This document shows, one piece after another, positions 17,397-26,240 of a stretch of DNA of 64,000 nucleotides. Within the stretch, counting starts at the first letter, position 1, and every line of letters starts with the position of its first letter. The notes below the pieces were generated by a model. It saw only the letters and a list, made by a program, of their open reading frames with translations, was not told the origin of the DNA and searched no databases. Origin of the DNA: a bacterium (GTDB taxonomy: Bacteria > Cyanobacteriota > Vampirovibrionia > Gastranaerophilales > Gastranaerophilaceae). The stretch is from NCBI GenBank assembly GCA_017536545.1, contig JAFXHF010000001.1, positions 30,551 to 94,550 on the forward strand, written 5' to 3'. Both the position numbers and the translations under genes were made by a program.

Positions 17397-19523
17397 ATGA
17401 AAAAATCATTAGCAACTTTTGTTAAACTATCCGTTATTATGTGTATGTTAAGCGGTGTTGCACAGGCAGATTTCAAAGAACACTTTGAACTTGGACAAAG
17501 CTATATGCTGCAATATCAATATCCTAGTGCTATCACAGAATTCAAAAATGCACTTAGAATAAACTATCTTGATAATTCAGCAAGAATTGGCTTAATTAAC
17601 GCATATTTAGCAAGAGCAACCGAATATGTAACAAAAGATAAAAACTACGAAAAAGCCGCTAATGACTACAGAAGTTCACTGTTTTATTTAACATACTACA
17701 CTTCAGATGAAGTTGCTCAAAACTCAGCTACAACAATCGGAAAAGTGCAAAACAACTTGGAAGCGTGTTTAAACGCTATTAAATTTGATACTTCTCCAGA
17801 AAATAGATTTGCAACAGCAAAAAGACTTCGTGCAGAAGGTGAATTTGCGGCAGCTGCGTATGAATTTATGCAAGCACTAGGCAGCAGACAACTTCAAAAA
17901 GATAGCTTTGATCAAATTGGAAGCATAATGAAACTTATTGGTAATGAACCAAAAGCTGCAGAATTTTACAAAAAAGCAACAGCCGTTTCTCCTAATGATT
18001 TGAGTGCAAGACTAGCATACGCTAAGATATTGGACAACTTGGATAAACCTGAAGCTGCGTTAAATGAATACAGCTATGTATTAAGCAAAGCTAATGCGGA
18101 TAATAAAGATCTACTTTATGCATTAGAAAGAGTTTTTAGCAAAAAACTAACTTCTCAACCTAAAAATGCGAATATCCAAGCTAATATGGGGGCTATTCTA
18201 CAAAAACAAGGACGCTTAGACGAAGCGTTGACTTATTATAAACAAGCCGAAGCATTAGACCCTTCAAACATAAACACCAGAATTAACACTGGGACACTCC
18301 ACCAACAAAAAGGGGATTATAGAACTGCAATCAAAGCTTATGAGTCTGTTTTAATCCTGTATCCGAACAATGTAAATGCAAACCTTTATAGAGCACAATG
18401 TTATGAAAAACTTGGAGATGACAAAATTGCACAAGAAGGTTACAAAAAAGTATTAGCACTTGATCCAAATAATGAATACTTAAAATTTCAAATGCTTAGC
18501 AATGCTAAAAAAACTATGCAGCCTGAACAATTTGTAACTTATGTCAAAACAAATATGTCATCAATGAACCCTGCAGGAATAATTTACGACTATGCAATAG
18601 AACTTCACAAAGAAAACAAATTACCTGAAGCAATATTTATGTATAACGAAGCAATAAAAGTCGATGGTAAAAATGCAGAAATCTATGTAAATTTAGCTCT
18701 AGCACTAGCTCAAGGAAATAATTTTGATGGTGCACTTAGTACATTAGAAATTGCAAAAAATAAATTCCCACAAAATTCAACAATCGTAGCTACAACAAAA
18801 AACATTTCATCTATGCAGACAGATGATTTTCTAGCAAAAGCGGCAGATGCATACAACAATAAAAACTACGAAGACGCTATTCGTTACTATTCTAAAGTTT
18901 CACCAGCAACTGCAGGAACTATGGTTGGTATAGCTTCTTCTTATCAGGAAATGGGTGATAAAGATAAAGCCATTGAATTTTACGAAAAAGCTTTAAAACT
19001 AAAACCAATAGATTCTGATATAGCATATTATATTGCTTGTTTGTACGGAGAAAAAGAAGATTACGCAAAGACTAAAGAATACTTAGAAAAAGCTATCACA
19101 TTTAATAAAAATAACACACAAGCTATTGAGTATTTAAAATCAATAGAAGAAGCTGATAAGTCTAAATTATTAAATGACGCAATTGCATTATATGATGCTA
19201 GCAGTTACGATGAAAGTTTAGCTAAATTTAACGAATTATTATCAAAAGACAGTCAAAATTCATACGCATTCTATTATCGTGGTATGATATATGACACAAA
19301 AGAAAAACGAGTTGAAGCAATTGCAGACCTTAAAAAGGCGTATGAACTAAACAAAGATTTCACAATATGCAACTACTTAATCGCATCAGATTATGATGCC
19401 CTAGGAAATTTCAAAGACGCCTACAATTATTACATAGCATATGCAAACTCAGATGTTCAAGATGATGAATATAAACAATATGCAAAAGCACGAGCTGAAG
19501 AATTAAAAGATTATGCAAAATAG
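17397..19523 (+). CDS. Secreted TPR-repeat protein
   Basis: 708 residues. A Sec signal peptide (M-K-K-S-L-A-T-F-V-K-L-S-V-I-M-C-M-L-S-G-V-A-Q-A) is followed by many 34-residue TPR units (examples: P-S-A-I-T-E-F-K-N-A-L-R-I-N, A-L-T-Y-Y-K-Q-A-E-A-L-D-P-S-N, A-I-E-F-Y-E-K-A-L-K-L-K-P). TPR arrays are protein-protein scaffolds, and this one would act in the periplasm or on the outer membrane. GAAGGAG lies just before the ATG, and a TATAAT is present near 17368. The 3' end overlaps the start of the dus gene by 11 bases, so the two are coupled although their functions look unrelated. Confidence 0.9.
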   Translation: MKKSLATFVKLSVIMCMLSGVAQADFKEHFELGQSYMLQYQYPSAITEFKNALRINYLDNSARIGLINAYLARATEYVTKDKNYEKAANDYRSSLFYLTYYTSDEVAQNSATTIGKVQNNLEACLNAIKFDTSPENRFATAKRLRAEGEFAAAAYEFMQALGSRQLQKDSFDQIGSIMKLIGNEPKAAEFYKKATAVSPNDLSARLAYAKILDNLDKPEAALNEYSYVLSKANADNKDLLYALERVFSKKLTSQPKNANIQANMGAILQKQGRLDEALTYYKQAEALDPSNINTRINTGTLHQQKGDYRTAIKAYESVLILYPNNVNANLYRAQCYEKLGDDKIAQEGYKKVLALDPNNEYLKFQMLSNAKKTMQPEQFVTYVKTNMSSMNPAGIIYDYAIELHKENKLPEAIFMYNEAIKVDGKNAEIYVNLALALAQGNNFDGALSTLEIAKNKFPQNSTIVATTKNISSMQTDDFLAKAADAYNNKNYEDAIRYYSKVSPATAGTMVGIASSYQEMGDKDKAIEFYEKALKLKPIDSDIAYYIACLYGEKEDYAKTKEYLEKAITFNKNNTQAIEYLKSIEEADKSKLLNDAIALYDASSYDESLAKFNELLSKDSQNSYAFYYRGMIYDTKEKRVEAIADLKKAYELNKDFTICNYLIASDYDALGNFKDAYNYYIAYANSDVQDDEYKQYAKARAEELKDYAK

Positions 19524-20487
19524 AGTTAAAAACCTAATACAAAGTAAAGTTTCACTTGCCCCGATGGCAGGAATAACAGACTATGTTTTACGTTCACTAG
19601 TAAGAAAATACGCTCCAGATGCACTTTTAACAACAGAAATGATAAGTTCTGAATTCTTAGCTCAAAATGTACAAACAGAAATAACAAAACTTGATGAGAA
19701 TCATCATCCAATTGTTTATCAAATCAGCGGACATAAACCACATTTAATGAAACATTCCGCACTGTATTTAACACAGTTTGCAGATATGATAGATATCAAT
19801 ATGGGATGTCCGGTTAATAAAGTCGTAAAAGGGCAAGATGGTGCAGCCCTAATGAAAAATCCAGCTCTTGCTGCTGATTTAGTTAGAGCAGTGAAAGATG
19901 GAACAGATAAACCAGTTAGCGTTAAATTCAGATTAGGCTACACTCACGAAGAAATGAATTTTGTTGAATTCGGACAACAAATGCAAGAAGCTGGAGCAAA
20001 TTTCATAACAATTCACGGTAGAACTCGCTCACAATTCTACGCAGGAAAAGCTGATTGGACAAAAATAAAAGAATTGAAAGAAAATGTAGACATCCCAATA
20101 TTTGCAAATGGAGATATAATAGATATTGATACTGCAATTGAATGTCTAGAACAAAGCAACGCTGACGGGATTGCTATCGGAAGAGGAATTTTAGGCGATC
20201 CAACCCTAATTGGGAGAATTGCTCATTATCTAAAAACTGGAGAACGATTACCAGAACCAAACATTCACGAAAAACTAGATATAATGAAAGTTCATTTAGA
20301 CGAAGAAATAAAACTTCGTGGAGAACACGTCGCAATCAAATTTTTTAGAAAATTTTACCCTTACTATATTGCAGGAATTCGAAACGCCTCAAAAATCCGT
20401 TCTGTAATGGTTTTAGAAGAAGATTACAATAAAATATTAGAATATATTGAATACATTAGAAAAGAGAATTCTGAACTTATTTGCTAA
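19513..20487 (+). CDS. dusB: tRNA-dihydrouridine synthase
   Basis: 324 residues of the Dus TIM-barrel family, which reduces uridine to dihydrouridine in the tRNA D-loop using FMN and NADPH. Motifs: L-A-P-M-A-G-I-T-D-Y-V-L-R near the start, N-M-G-C-P-V-N-K-V-V-K with the catalytic Cys, I-T-I-H-G-R-T-R-S-Q-F-Y-A-G, and A-N-G-D-I-I and I-G-R-G-I-L-G-D-P for phosphate/FMN binding. Sequence pattern is DusB-like. The start lies inside the TPR gene (ATG overlap of 11 bases). Confidence 0.95.
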   Translation: MQNRVKNLIQSKVSLAPMAGITDYVLRSLVRKYAPDALLTTEMISSEFLAQNVQTEITKLDENHHPIVYQISGHKPHLMKHSALYLTQFADMIDINMGCPVNKVVKGQDGAALMKNPALAADLVRAVKDGTDKPVSVKFRLGYTHEEMNFVEFGQQMQEAGANFITIHGRTRSQFYAGKADWTKIKELKENVDIPIFANGDIIDIDTAIECLEQSNADGIAIGRGILGDPTLIGRIAHYLKTGERLPEPNIHEKLDIMKVHLDEEIKLRGEHVAIKFFRKFYPYYIAGIRNASKIRSVMVLEEDYNKILEYIEYIRKENSELIC

Positions 20488-20500
20488 AATACTCGTTATC

Positions 20501-20528
20501 TTGATATATTCAAAAAAACTGTTATAAT
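20501..20528 (+). promoter_or_regulatory. Promoter TTGATA-16-TATAAT, leaderless architecture
   Basis: TTGATA at 20501-20506 and TATAAT at 20523-20528 with a 16-base spacer. The ATG at 20536 begins seven bases after the -10 box and there is no Shine-Dalgarno, so transcription should begin at or next to the start codon. Confidence 0.65.
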
Positions 20529-20535
20529 AAGACCT

Positions 20536-21168
20536 ATGAGAAGATTATTAGCAATATTTACAATACTTTGTTCTGTTGCATCAATTACAACTTATGCTAA
20601 TGAAACAACACCAGAAGTTGTAGTGGAAGATGTACAAATGGAAATGAGAGGATTTGATGAAATCACATTACCAGTTGGAACTTTTGTGCCTGTTATGACT
20701 ACAGAAGAAATTTCAACTGAAACCTGTCCTGAGGGCTACAAAGTTAAATTTATTGCTACAACAGATTTATTTATGTACGAAACTAACATTATCCCAAAGA
20801 ATACCGAATTCTACGGATATATTGAAAAAATTCACGAACCTGTAGTTGGTACAAATGCATCAATGAAAATAAAAATCACAAAAATAATAATGCCAGATGG
20901 ATTTGAAATCACAACAAAAGGTTATATATATACATCAAATAATAATCTCATAGGCGGAGAACTTACACCTCCTGCCGAATGGGTTAAAATGCCACATTAT
21001 CAAACTAGATTTCAAGGGATTCCTTGGAATAAAAGGTCTGCAACTCTTCAACTCAGACCTGGGGGAAAAAGATCAATGGGCGTACACAAACGAATTCCTG
21101 CAGGAGATCAGCAAATCATAATTCTAACAGCTCCTACTGGAATAACTCACACTGTTACAAAGTATTAG
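20536..21168 (+). CDS. Secreted beta-rich protein, paralogue of the next gene
   Basis: 210 residues with a signal peptide (L-L-A-I-F-T-I-L-C-S-V-A-S-I-T-T-Y-A). The mature part shares an order of motifs with the 21244 product: L-P-V-G-T-F-V-P-V, N-I-I-P-K-N-T-E-F-Y-G-Y-I-E, M-K-I-K-I-T-K-I-I-M-P-D-G and L-I-G-G-E. This layout faintly recalls the VirB10/TrbI C-terminal domain, but that is only a pattern impression. It lies in a cluster leading into tonB-exbB-exbD and may work in the envelope with that complex. It has a probable leaderless start. Confidence 0.7.
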   Translation: MRRLLAIFTILCSVASITTYANETTPEVVVEDVQMEMRGFDEITLPVGTFVPVMTTEEISTETCPEGYKVKFIATTDLFMYETNIIPKNTEFYGYIEKIHEPVVGTNASMKIKITKIIMPDGFEITTKGYIYTSNNNLIGGELTPPAEWVKMPHYQTRFQGIPWNKRSATLQLRPGGKRSMGVHKRIPAGDQQIIILTAPTGITHTVTKY

Positions 21169-21243
21169 AGCAATAAAATTGACAAAAATTATGTACGTAG
21201 TACAATGTAGTCATAAATTTGTATGTTTTAGGGAGGGTATTTT

Positions 21244-21963
21244 ATGAAAAATTTTCTTGTAATTGTAGCTTTATTAGTAGCAACTAGTTGTGCATATGCA
21301 AACGCTAATTACTCATTTGAACAACCCCTAGAACCTCACAATTACAATGTAAACAATACGACTTTAAAAGGTAGTGTTGTTTCAGTTCCTGCTGGCGAAA
21401 CTTTTAAAGCCGTAGTAACCGCACCTATCAGCTCAGAAACTGCAGTTACTGGGCAAAATGTAACTCTTGCATTGGGTTCAGATTACTATTTTAACGGAAA
21501 TGTAATTGCTCCTGCAGGTAGCACAATTTACGGTACAGTTCTTGAAGTTTCAAAAGCTAAACACGGAAGTATCAACGGTAAATTATTAGTTAGATTCACA
21601 CAAATTATAACTCCATCAGGTCAGAACATACCTATCTCTGCGATAATCAAAACAGATGATAATACTGGCACACTTATTGGCGGCACAAAACTTGACGTAA
21701 CAAAAGAATACGCTAAAGATGTTACAGTTGGTGCGGGAGCAGGAGCTCTTGCAGGAGTTATTATTTCTCCACTAGCAGGCGGTAGTGTTGGAAAAGGTAC
21801 TGCCCTAGCAACAGCTGTTGGTGCTGGTGGCGGTTTAGTAAAATCAATTTGGGATAAAGGTAATGATGTTGTTCTTCCTTCAAATGCAACAATTGAACTT
21901 GTCCTAACTCAACCAATAACAGTTAACCCGAGCAATACTGAAGATAAGTCATTCGGGCAATAA
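21244..21963 (+). CDS. Secreted beta-rich protein with glycine-rich hydrophobic segment
   Basis: 239 residues. The ATG follows GGGAGG closely. The signal peptide is M-K-N-F-L-V-I-V-A-L-L-V-A-T-S-C-A-Y-A; cleavage after A-Y-A is more likely than lipidation, because A-T-S-C is a poor lipobox. Repeated features of the upstream paralogue are V-P-A-G-E-T-F-K-A-V-V, N-V-I-A-P-A-G-S-T-I-Y-G, L-L-V-R-F-T-Q-I-I-T-P-S-G and L-I-G-G-T. A Gly/Ala-rich stretch (V-G-A-G-A-G-A-L-A-G-V-I-I-S-P-L-A-G-G) near 160-185 could insert in a membrane. A VirB10/TrbI-like fold is possible but unproven. It precedes the TonB operon. Confidence 0.7.
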   Translation: MKNFLVIVALLVATSCAYANANYSFEQPLEPHNYNVNNTTLKGSVVSVPAGETFKAVVTAPISSETAVTGQNVTLALGSDYYFNGNVIAPAGSTIYGTVLEVSKAKHGSINGKLLVRFTQIITPSGQNIPISAIIKTDDNTGTLIGGTKLDVTKEYAKDVTVGAGAGALAGVIISPLAGGSVGKGTALATAVGAGGGLVKSIWDKGNDVVLPSNATIELVLTQPITVNPSNTEDKSFGQ

Positions 21964-22027
21964 TATTATTGGAAATTTAAAATAAAATCATTAACAAATA
22001 AGTAAATATTTGTTGTTAGGGAATAAA

Positions 22028-23251
22028 ATGTCAATATTAGGTAGATACACTGATTTAAATAACAGAAGAGAAACACAAACACATTCTGAATACAGAATGC
22101 CAGCCGTGACTAGACCGGATAAAGATTCCATCTCATTAAAGAAGGCTTGTGTAATAGCGTTTCTTATTCACCCTGCAGTGGTTGTTATTATGTGGCTTAT
22201 CATAACTATCTTAGCTTTAATGGGTATCCATTTGTCTTTATTTGATAAGCCAAAGCCAAAAATCAACGATATTGAATTTGTTTTGGTTGATAGAGAGGAC
22301 ACTCCTAAGAACAAAAATACAAAATATAGAGCCGACAGAAACTCTAGAACTGGTGGGGTTAACGACCCTAAAAAGCCTGTTTCTATGCCTTCAGCAAAAC
22401 CTGCAGCGAAGCCAAAACCTTCTTCTCCAGCTCCAGCTCCTAAACAGAAAGTTCAAAAAAAGGTAACAACCCCTCAACCAGTTGCACCTAAACAACCTAC
22501 AAAGACTCAACAAAAAGTAACTACACCAAATAAACAAGTTACACCATCTCCGGTTGTGGAAAAACCTGTACCAAAACCACAGGCAGCAAAACCACAACCA
22601 CCAACAGCTAGACCTTCAGTAAAACCACCAATGGATGCACCTAAACCAGTTGCAAAACCATCAAATACACCATTTAGAGTCCCAGTACCACCAGCAGGTA
22701 CAAAAACAGGACAATATGCAACAGGCCCAATTAGCGGTTCTGGATCATCAAGTTCAGGAGGATCTAGAGGTGCGGGCTCATATGCTCCTAACCCATCGTT
22801 AGCTCCTGTAGGTAGCGGAAGCGGTTCTGGTTCAAGAACAGCATCTGGCACAGGGGCGTCAGGTAGAGGTTCAGGATATGGAACAAATGGTTCTGGTTCT
22901 GGTGGTGGCAACCCAGGTGGTGGTGGCGGAAGACCTGGTATTGACGCAATTAGAGAACCTGATTTTGGACCATACATGAGAGAATTACAACGTAGAATCA
23001 AAATGAATTGGGATCCTCCAAAAGGTAATGAAAGTAAACGTGTAGTTCTATTATTCAAGATTGCAAAAGACGGAAGATTACTATCTTGCTCCGTGTTTAA
23101 ATCTTCAGGGTTACAAAACGCAGACAAAGCAGCAATAAACGCAGTACACTTAGCAGCTCCGTTTAGACCACTTCCGCCTGAATTCAAAGGACAAAGTATC
23201 GATATCCAATTCACATTTGACTACAATGTATTTGGAGCTACAAAATATTAA
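22028..23251 (+). CDS. tonB: TonB-family energy-transducing protein
   Basis: 407 residues from the ATG at 22028 (AGGG upstream); the frame begins at a TTG at 22010. A transmembrane helix (I-A-F-L-I-H-P-A-V-V-V-I-M-W-L-I-I-T-I-L) near 45-70 is followed by a long Pro/Lys/Ala-rich region and then Gly/Ser-rich segments, the periplasm-spanning part. The C-terminal TonB domain holds Y-M-R-E-L-Q-R-R-I-K-M-N-W-D-P-P and A-I-N-A-V-H-L-A-A-P-F-R-P-L-P-P-E-F. It transmits proton-motive force, from ExbB/ExbD encoded directly downstream, to outer-membrane receptors or, if TolA-like, to envelope constriction. No TonB-dependent receptor is in the window. Confidence 0.9.
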   Translation: MSILGRYTDLNNRRETQTHSEYRMPAVTRPDKDSISLKKACVIAFLIHPAVVVIMWLIITILALMGIHLSLFDKPKPKINDIEFVLVDREDTPKNKNTKYRADRNSRTGGVNDPKKPVSMPSAKPAAKPKPSSPAPAPKQKVQKKVTTPQPVAPKQPTKTQQKVTTPNKQVTPSPVVEKPVPKPQAAKPQPPTARPSVKPPMDAPKPVAKPSNTPFRVPVPPAGTKTGQYATGPISGSGSSSSGGSRGAGSYAPNPSLAPVGSGSGSGSRTASGTGASGRGSGYGTNGSGSGGGNPGGGGGRPGIDAIREPDFGPYMRELQRRIKMNWDPPKGNESKRVVLLFKIAKDGRLLSCSVFKSSGLQNADKAAINAVHLAAPFRPLPPEFKGQSIDIQFTFDYNVFGATKY

Positions 23252-23289
23252 TTAGGGAAAAGTTATTACAAGAAATGAGGATATAAATT

Positions 23290-23949
23290 ATGGAATTTTT
23301 CAATTTATTAGTCGAAGCCATTAAAATGGACTGGGCAGTACTATTACCAATTTTCATTTGTTCTGTTTTAGTACTTGCAGTGGTAATTAAAAAATGGTCA
23401 TTCTACCAACAAAACCAACGTGATATTACAATCTACATGAGAGAACTAAACAAAAACTTATCTAAAAATGACTTATCAGCAGCTCAAAATACTGCAGTAC
23501 GTTGCGGGGGTGTTGTAGGTGAAGTTATTGAAGAAGCTGTAAGAATTTTCTCAGAACAAAGAAGTGGCTTTTCTAGATCTTTCGACATTTCTGCAGCATT
23601 AGCTATTAGAAAATTAGAAAGCCATCTAACAATCTTAGGTACAATTGGTGGTGTTGCACCATTCTTAGGTTTGTTTGGTACAGTTGTTAGAATTCTTTTA
23701 ACATTCCACCTACTAGCAGGTGCTGGTAACCAAGCTTCAGCAGTAGCTTCAGGTATTGGTTCTGCTCTAGTTGCAACAGCTTTCGGTCTTGGTGTTGCTA
23801 TTGTTGCGGTAATCTTCTTCAACTCATTCCAATCTATAGTTAAACACTACGAAGACGATTTCCAACTTATTAAATTGTTATTCCTAAGCTTTGTTGATGG
23901 AGAAAACGAACCTCAACCTAAATATTCATCATCAAAAGTTAATCTATAA
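23290..23949 (+). CDS. exbB: MotA/TolQ/ExbB proton channel protein
   Basis: 219 residues. A first membrane helix (L-L-P-I-F-I-C-S-V-L-V-L-A-V-V-I) precedes a cytoplasmic loop, then two further helices: G-G-V-A-P-F-L-G-L-F-G-T-V-V-R-I-L and G-I-G-S-A-L-V-A-T-A-F-G-L-G-V-A-I. The L-G-L-F-G-T-V segment is the family signature of the proton channel. It forms the stator complex with the two ExbD proteins encoded immediately downstream and powers the TonB-like protein encoded upstream. Spacing to both neighbours is short, so one operon is likely. Confidence 0.93.
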   Translation: MEFFNLLVEAIKMDWAVLLPIFICSVLVLAVVIKKWSFYQQNQRDITIYMRELNKNLSKNDLSAAQNTAVRCGGVVGEVIEEAVRIFSEQRSGFSRSFDISAALAIRKLESHLTILGTIGGVAPFLGLFGTVVRILLTFHLLAGAGNQASAVASGIGSALVATAFGLGVAIVAVIFFNSFQSIVKHYEDDFQLIKLLFLSFVDGENEPQPKYSSSKVNL

Positions 23950-23961
23950 TAGGTAAATAAA

Positions 23962-24426
23962 ATGGCATTTTCAGCAAATAAAAAAGGTAAAATATTTTCA
24001 GAAATCAACATCACACCATTAACAGACATTTTCTTAGTTTTGTTAATCATTATGATGGTTGTAGCTCCTGCTTTTCAGTCTATGGATAACGCCGTAGAAG
24101 TTCCAGAAGTAAACAATGGGATAAATATTGAAGAAACAAAAGTTACGGTATCAATTACAAAAGATGGCTCAATGTATGTTAATGGCGAAGGAATTTCTGC
24201 AAATCAATTAACAGACAAATTGATTGCAGCTAAAGGTGATATGGAAAAACCTGAACTTGTTGTTAAAGCTGATAAAGCAATTAAAAGTTCATTCATTATG
24301 GATGTAATGAATGCAGCACAAAACGCTGAATACAAAAAACTTGTAGTTGCTGGTGAACCATTAAACAAAAAAGAACAACGTGAACTTGAAAAGCAAAACG
24401 TTAATATTCCGGAGGACGGTGAATAA
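23962..24426 (+). CDS. exbD: ExbD/TolR biopolymer transport protein, first copy
   Basis: 154 residues. The N-terminus E-I-N-I-T-P-L-T-D-I-F-L-V-L-L-I-I-M-M-V-V-A-P carries the conserved Asp in the single membrane helix that binds the proton. The periplasmic domain follows (V-T-V-S-I-T-K-D-G-S-M-Y-V-N-G, L-V-V-K-A-D-K-A-I). Its stop codon overlaps the next gene start by one base. The C-terminus is charged and longer than in the second copy. The two copies differ clearly outside the helix. Confidence 0.93.
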   Translation: MAFSANKKGKIFSEINITPLTDIFLVLLIIMMVVAPAFQSMDNAVEVPEVNNGINIEETKVTVSITKDGSMYVNGEGISANQLTDKLIAAKGDMEKPELVVKADKAIKSSFIMDVMNAAQNAEYKKLVVAGEPLNKKEQRELEKQNVNIPEDGE

Positions 24427-24812
24427 TGAGAGAAACATTTAACGAAATCAATATTACACCATTAACTGATATCTTCTTGGTATTGCTAATTATCATGATG
24501 GTAATTGCTCCGTTATTAGATCAACAAGGTATTAGCTTAACTGTTCCAGAAAACGTTGAAGCCTCACAAATTAAAGATAATAAAGATCCTCAAATCTTAA
24601 CTATCGTAGTAACAGCTAATGACAAGTACTTTATACATAATGAAGAAGTTTCACCTGACCTTTTAGGTACAGTTTTAAGCAAGGAAATTAAAAATTATCC
24701 AGATGGTTTACTTATTGAAACTGATGGAGAAGCAACACACGGAGCTATTGTAAAACTTATGGATAAGGCTCGATATGCTGGAGTTAAAGCTATTTCCTTA
24801 GACCAAATATAA
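24426..24812 (+). CDS. exbD: ExbD/TolR biopolymer transport protein, second copy
   Basis: 128 residues. F-N-E-I-N-I-T-P-L-T-D-I-F-L-V-L-L-I-I-M-M-V-I-A-P nearly repeats the first copy through the helix, including the proton-binding Asp. The periplasmic domain then diverges (I-L-T-I-V-V-T-A-N-D-K-Y-F-I-H-N-E, L-L-I-E-T-D-G-E-A-T-H-G). The start codon overlaps the previous stop (TAATG), and GGAGGA precedes it. ExbD acts as a dimer, so a heterodimer with the first copy is possible. Confidence 0.92.
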   Translation: MRETFNEINITPLTDIFLVLLIIMMVIAPLLDQQGISLTVPENVEASQIKDNKDPQILTIVVTANDKYFIHNEEVSPDLLGTVLSKEIKNYPDGLLIETDGEATHGAIVKLMDKARYAGVKAISLDQI

Positions 24813-24824
24813 GAAAAATTCCAA

Positions 24825-24857
24825 TAAAAAAGAGGACTTTTAGAAGTCCTCTTTTTT
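24825..24857. terminator. Bidirectional terminator between exbD and waaA
   Basis: A symmetrical hairpin AAAAAAGAGGACTT-TTAG-AAGTCCTCTTTTTT serves the plus-strand TonB operon and the minus-strand waaA gene. Confidence 0.9.
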
Positions 24858-24869
24858 ATATCTGTAAAA

Positions 24870-26204
24870 TTATAAAATTTCTTTTAATTCATTTATAACC
24901 ACATCTAAGGCACCTTGCTGATCTTGGAATATAGTTTCACAATCCTTGCAAGCTTGCTTATAAAACTCTTCATCAGCCAAAAGTTTTTCTACATACTCAC
25001 CTAATTCAGCAGGAGTTTTTACAATTTTACCAGCTGTAGATTGAGATAATAACCAGTAAATATCTCTAAAATTATGAATAGATGGCCCAGTAATTGTAGG
25101 TTTTGAATACACAGTAGCCTCTAATGGATTGTGCCCCCCTGTTTTATTAAAACTACCACCTATAAAGGCAAATGAACAGATTGAATACATTTTACTCAAT
25201 TCACCCATAGTATCTAATATAATGACATCATTATCAATAAAGGAATCCTCTTTAGAACGGAACCCATATTTTAAACCTAAAGAATCAATTATCGGAGTTA
25301 TCTGAGGTAATCTTGTCATATGTCTTGGGACGAGCAATAATTTAACATCTGAATATCTCTCATGCTTTTCTTTAAAAATATCTAATACAATTTCATCTTC
25401 GCCTTTATGCGTGCTTCCCGCAATCATAACCCTGAAGCCATCTTGTCCAATATCCACAGTTTCAGAAGATTTTTTAATATCGAATTTCAAATTTTTCATA
25501 ACAGATGTTCGCTCTTCAGGTGCTCCGACTGCGATAAGTTTATTTCTATCAATTTCGCTTTGAGTAAGAATTTTTGTGTATCTTGATAAAACTCTGGCAA
25601 AAAAGAATTTCAACACCCTATACAACTTAAATGTTGAATCAGACATTCTTCCATTAATTGTATATAACGGAATCTTTTTCATCCAACAAACATAAGAGAA
25701 TACTGGCCATAACTCAGTTTCAGCAATCAAAACTACTGTTGGTTTAATTTTAGACAAGAAAGCAAATACGCAAAATGGAATATCATATGGAAAATATGAA
25801 ATATAATCTGCTACACCAGCATACTTTTTCTGAGCAATATCTTGACCTGTTTTTGTACCAGTAGTGACAACTAATTTGTATTCTGGGAATTCTTGTTTAG
25901 TTTTCTTTATGACGTTTTCTAATGCAATAACTTCACCAACGGAAACGCCATGATACATAATCACCTTATCACCAAGATTTGGATCTTTAAAAAAGCCTAA
26001 TTTTTCTCGCCAACCGTACAGGAATTTTTTGTTAAAAACACGGACAATATAATAAAACGGCATCATTACAACAAACAAGATTGTTGACAAAATACCGTAT
26101 AAAAACAGCTCATTAAAAATAGAAATAATGAGAACTAATACTAAAATTGTAATCAATAAATAAGTAGCCATAACAAGAAAATTATAAAACAAAGAATGCA
26201 ACAT
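24870..26204 (-). CDS. waaA: 3-deoxy-D-manno-octulosonic acid transferase
   Basis: 444 residues of the WaaA/KdtA family, which adds Kdo from CMP-Kdo to lipid A at the inner membrane. Seen: N-terminal hydrophobic anchor (L-L-I-T-I-L-V-L-V-L-I-I-S), then Y-G-W-R-E-K-L-G-F-F, Y-H-G-V-S-V-G-E-V-I-A-L-E, V-V-T-T-G-T-K-T-G, L-I-A-E-T-E-L-W-P-V-F, N-G-R-M-S-D-S-T and F-I-G-G-S-F-N-K-T-G-G-H-N-P-L-E-A. It implies an LPS-type outer membrane. The start is uncertain: a second Met lies at 26171, also without Shine-Dalgarno but nine bases after a TATAAT on that strand. Confidence 0.94.
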   Translation of the reverse strand: MLHSLFYNFLVMATYLLITILVLVLIISIFNELFLYGILSTILFVVMMPFYYIVRVFNKKFLYGWREKLGFFKDPNLGDKVIMYHGVSVGEVIALENVIKKTKQEFPEYKLVVTTGTKTGQDIAQKKYAGVADYISYFPYDIPFCVFAFLSKIKPTVVLIAETELWPVFSYVCWMKKIPLYTINGRMSDSTFKLYRVLKFFFARVLSRYTKILTQSEIDRNKLIAVGAPEERTSVMKNLKFDIKKSSETVDIGQDGFRVMIAGSTHKGEDEIVLDIFKEKHERYSDVKLLLVPRHMTRLPQITPIIDSLGLKYGFRSKEDSFIDNDVIILDTMGELSKMYSICSFAFIGGSFNKTGGHNPLEATVYSKPTITGPSIHNFRDIYWLLSQSTAGKIVKTPAELGEYVEKLLADEEFYKQACKDCETIFQDQQGALDVVINELKEIL

Positions 26205-26240
26205 GTTGACATAATTTACAAAAATTTATAAAATTAAAGT

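Noticed and set aside
21244..21300. Lipoprotein signal in the 21244 product
   Set aside because: A-T-S-C is a weak lipobox, and a standard A-Y-A cleavage site follows at once.
22507..23214. Long minus-strand frame inside tonB
   Set aside because: Pro/Gly-rich shadow caused by the repetitive tonB linker; no start signal or motif.
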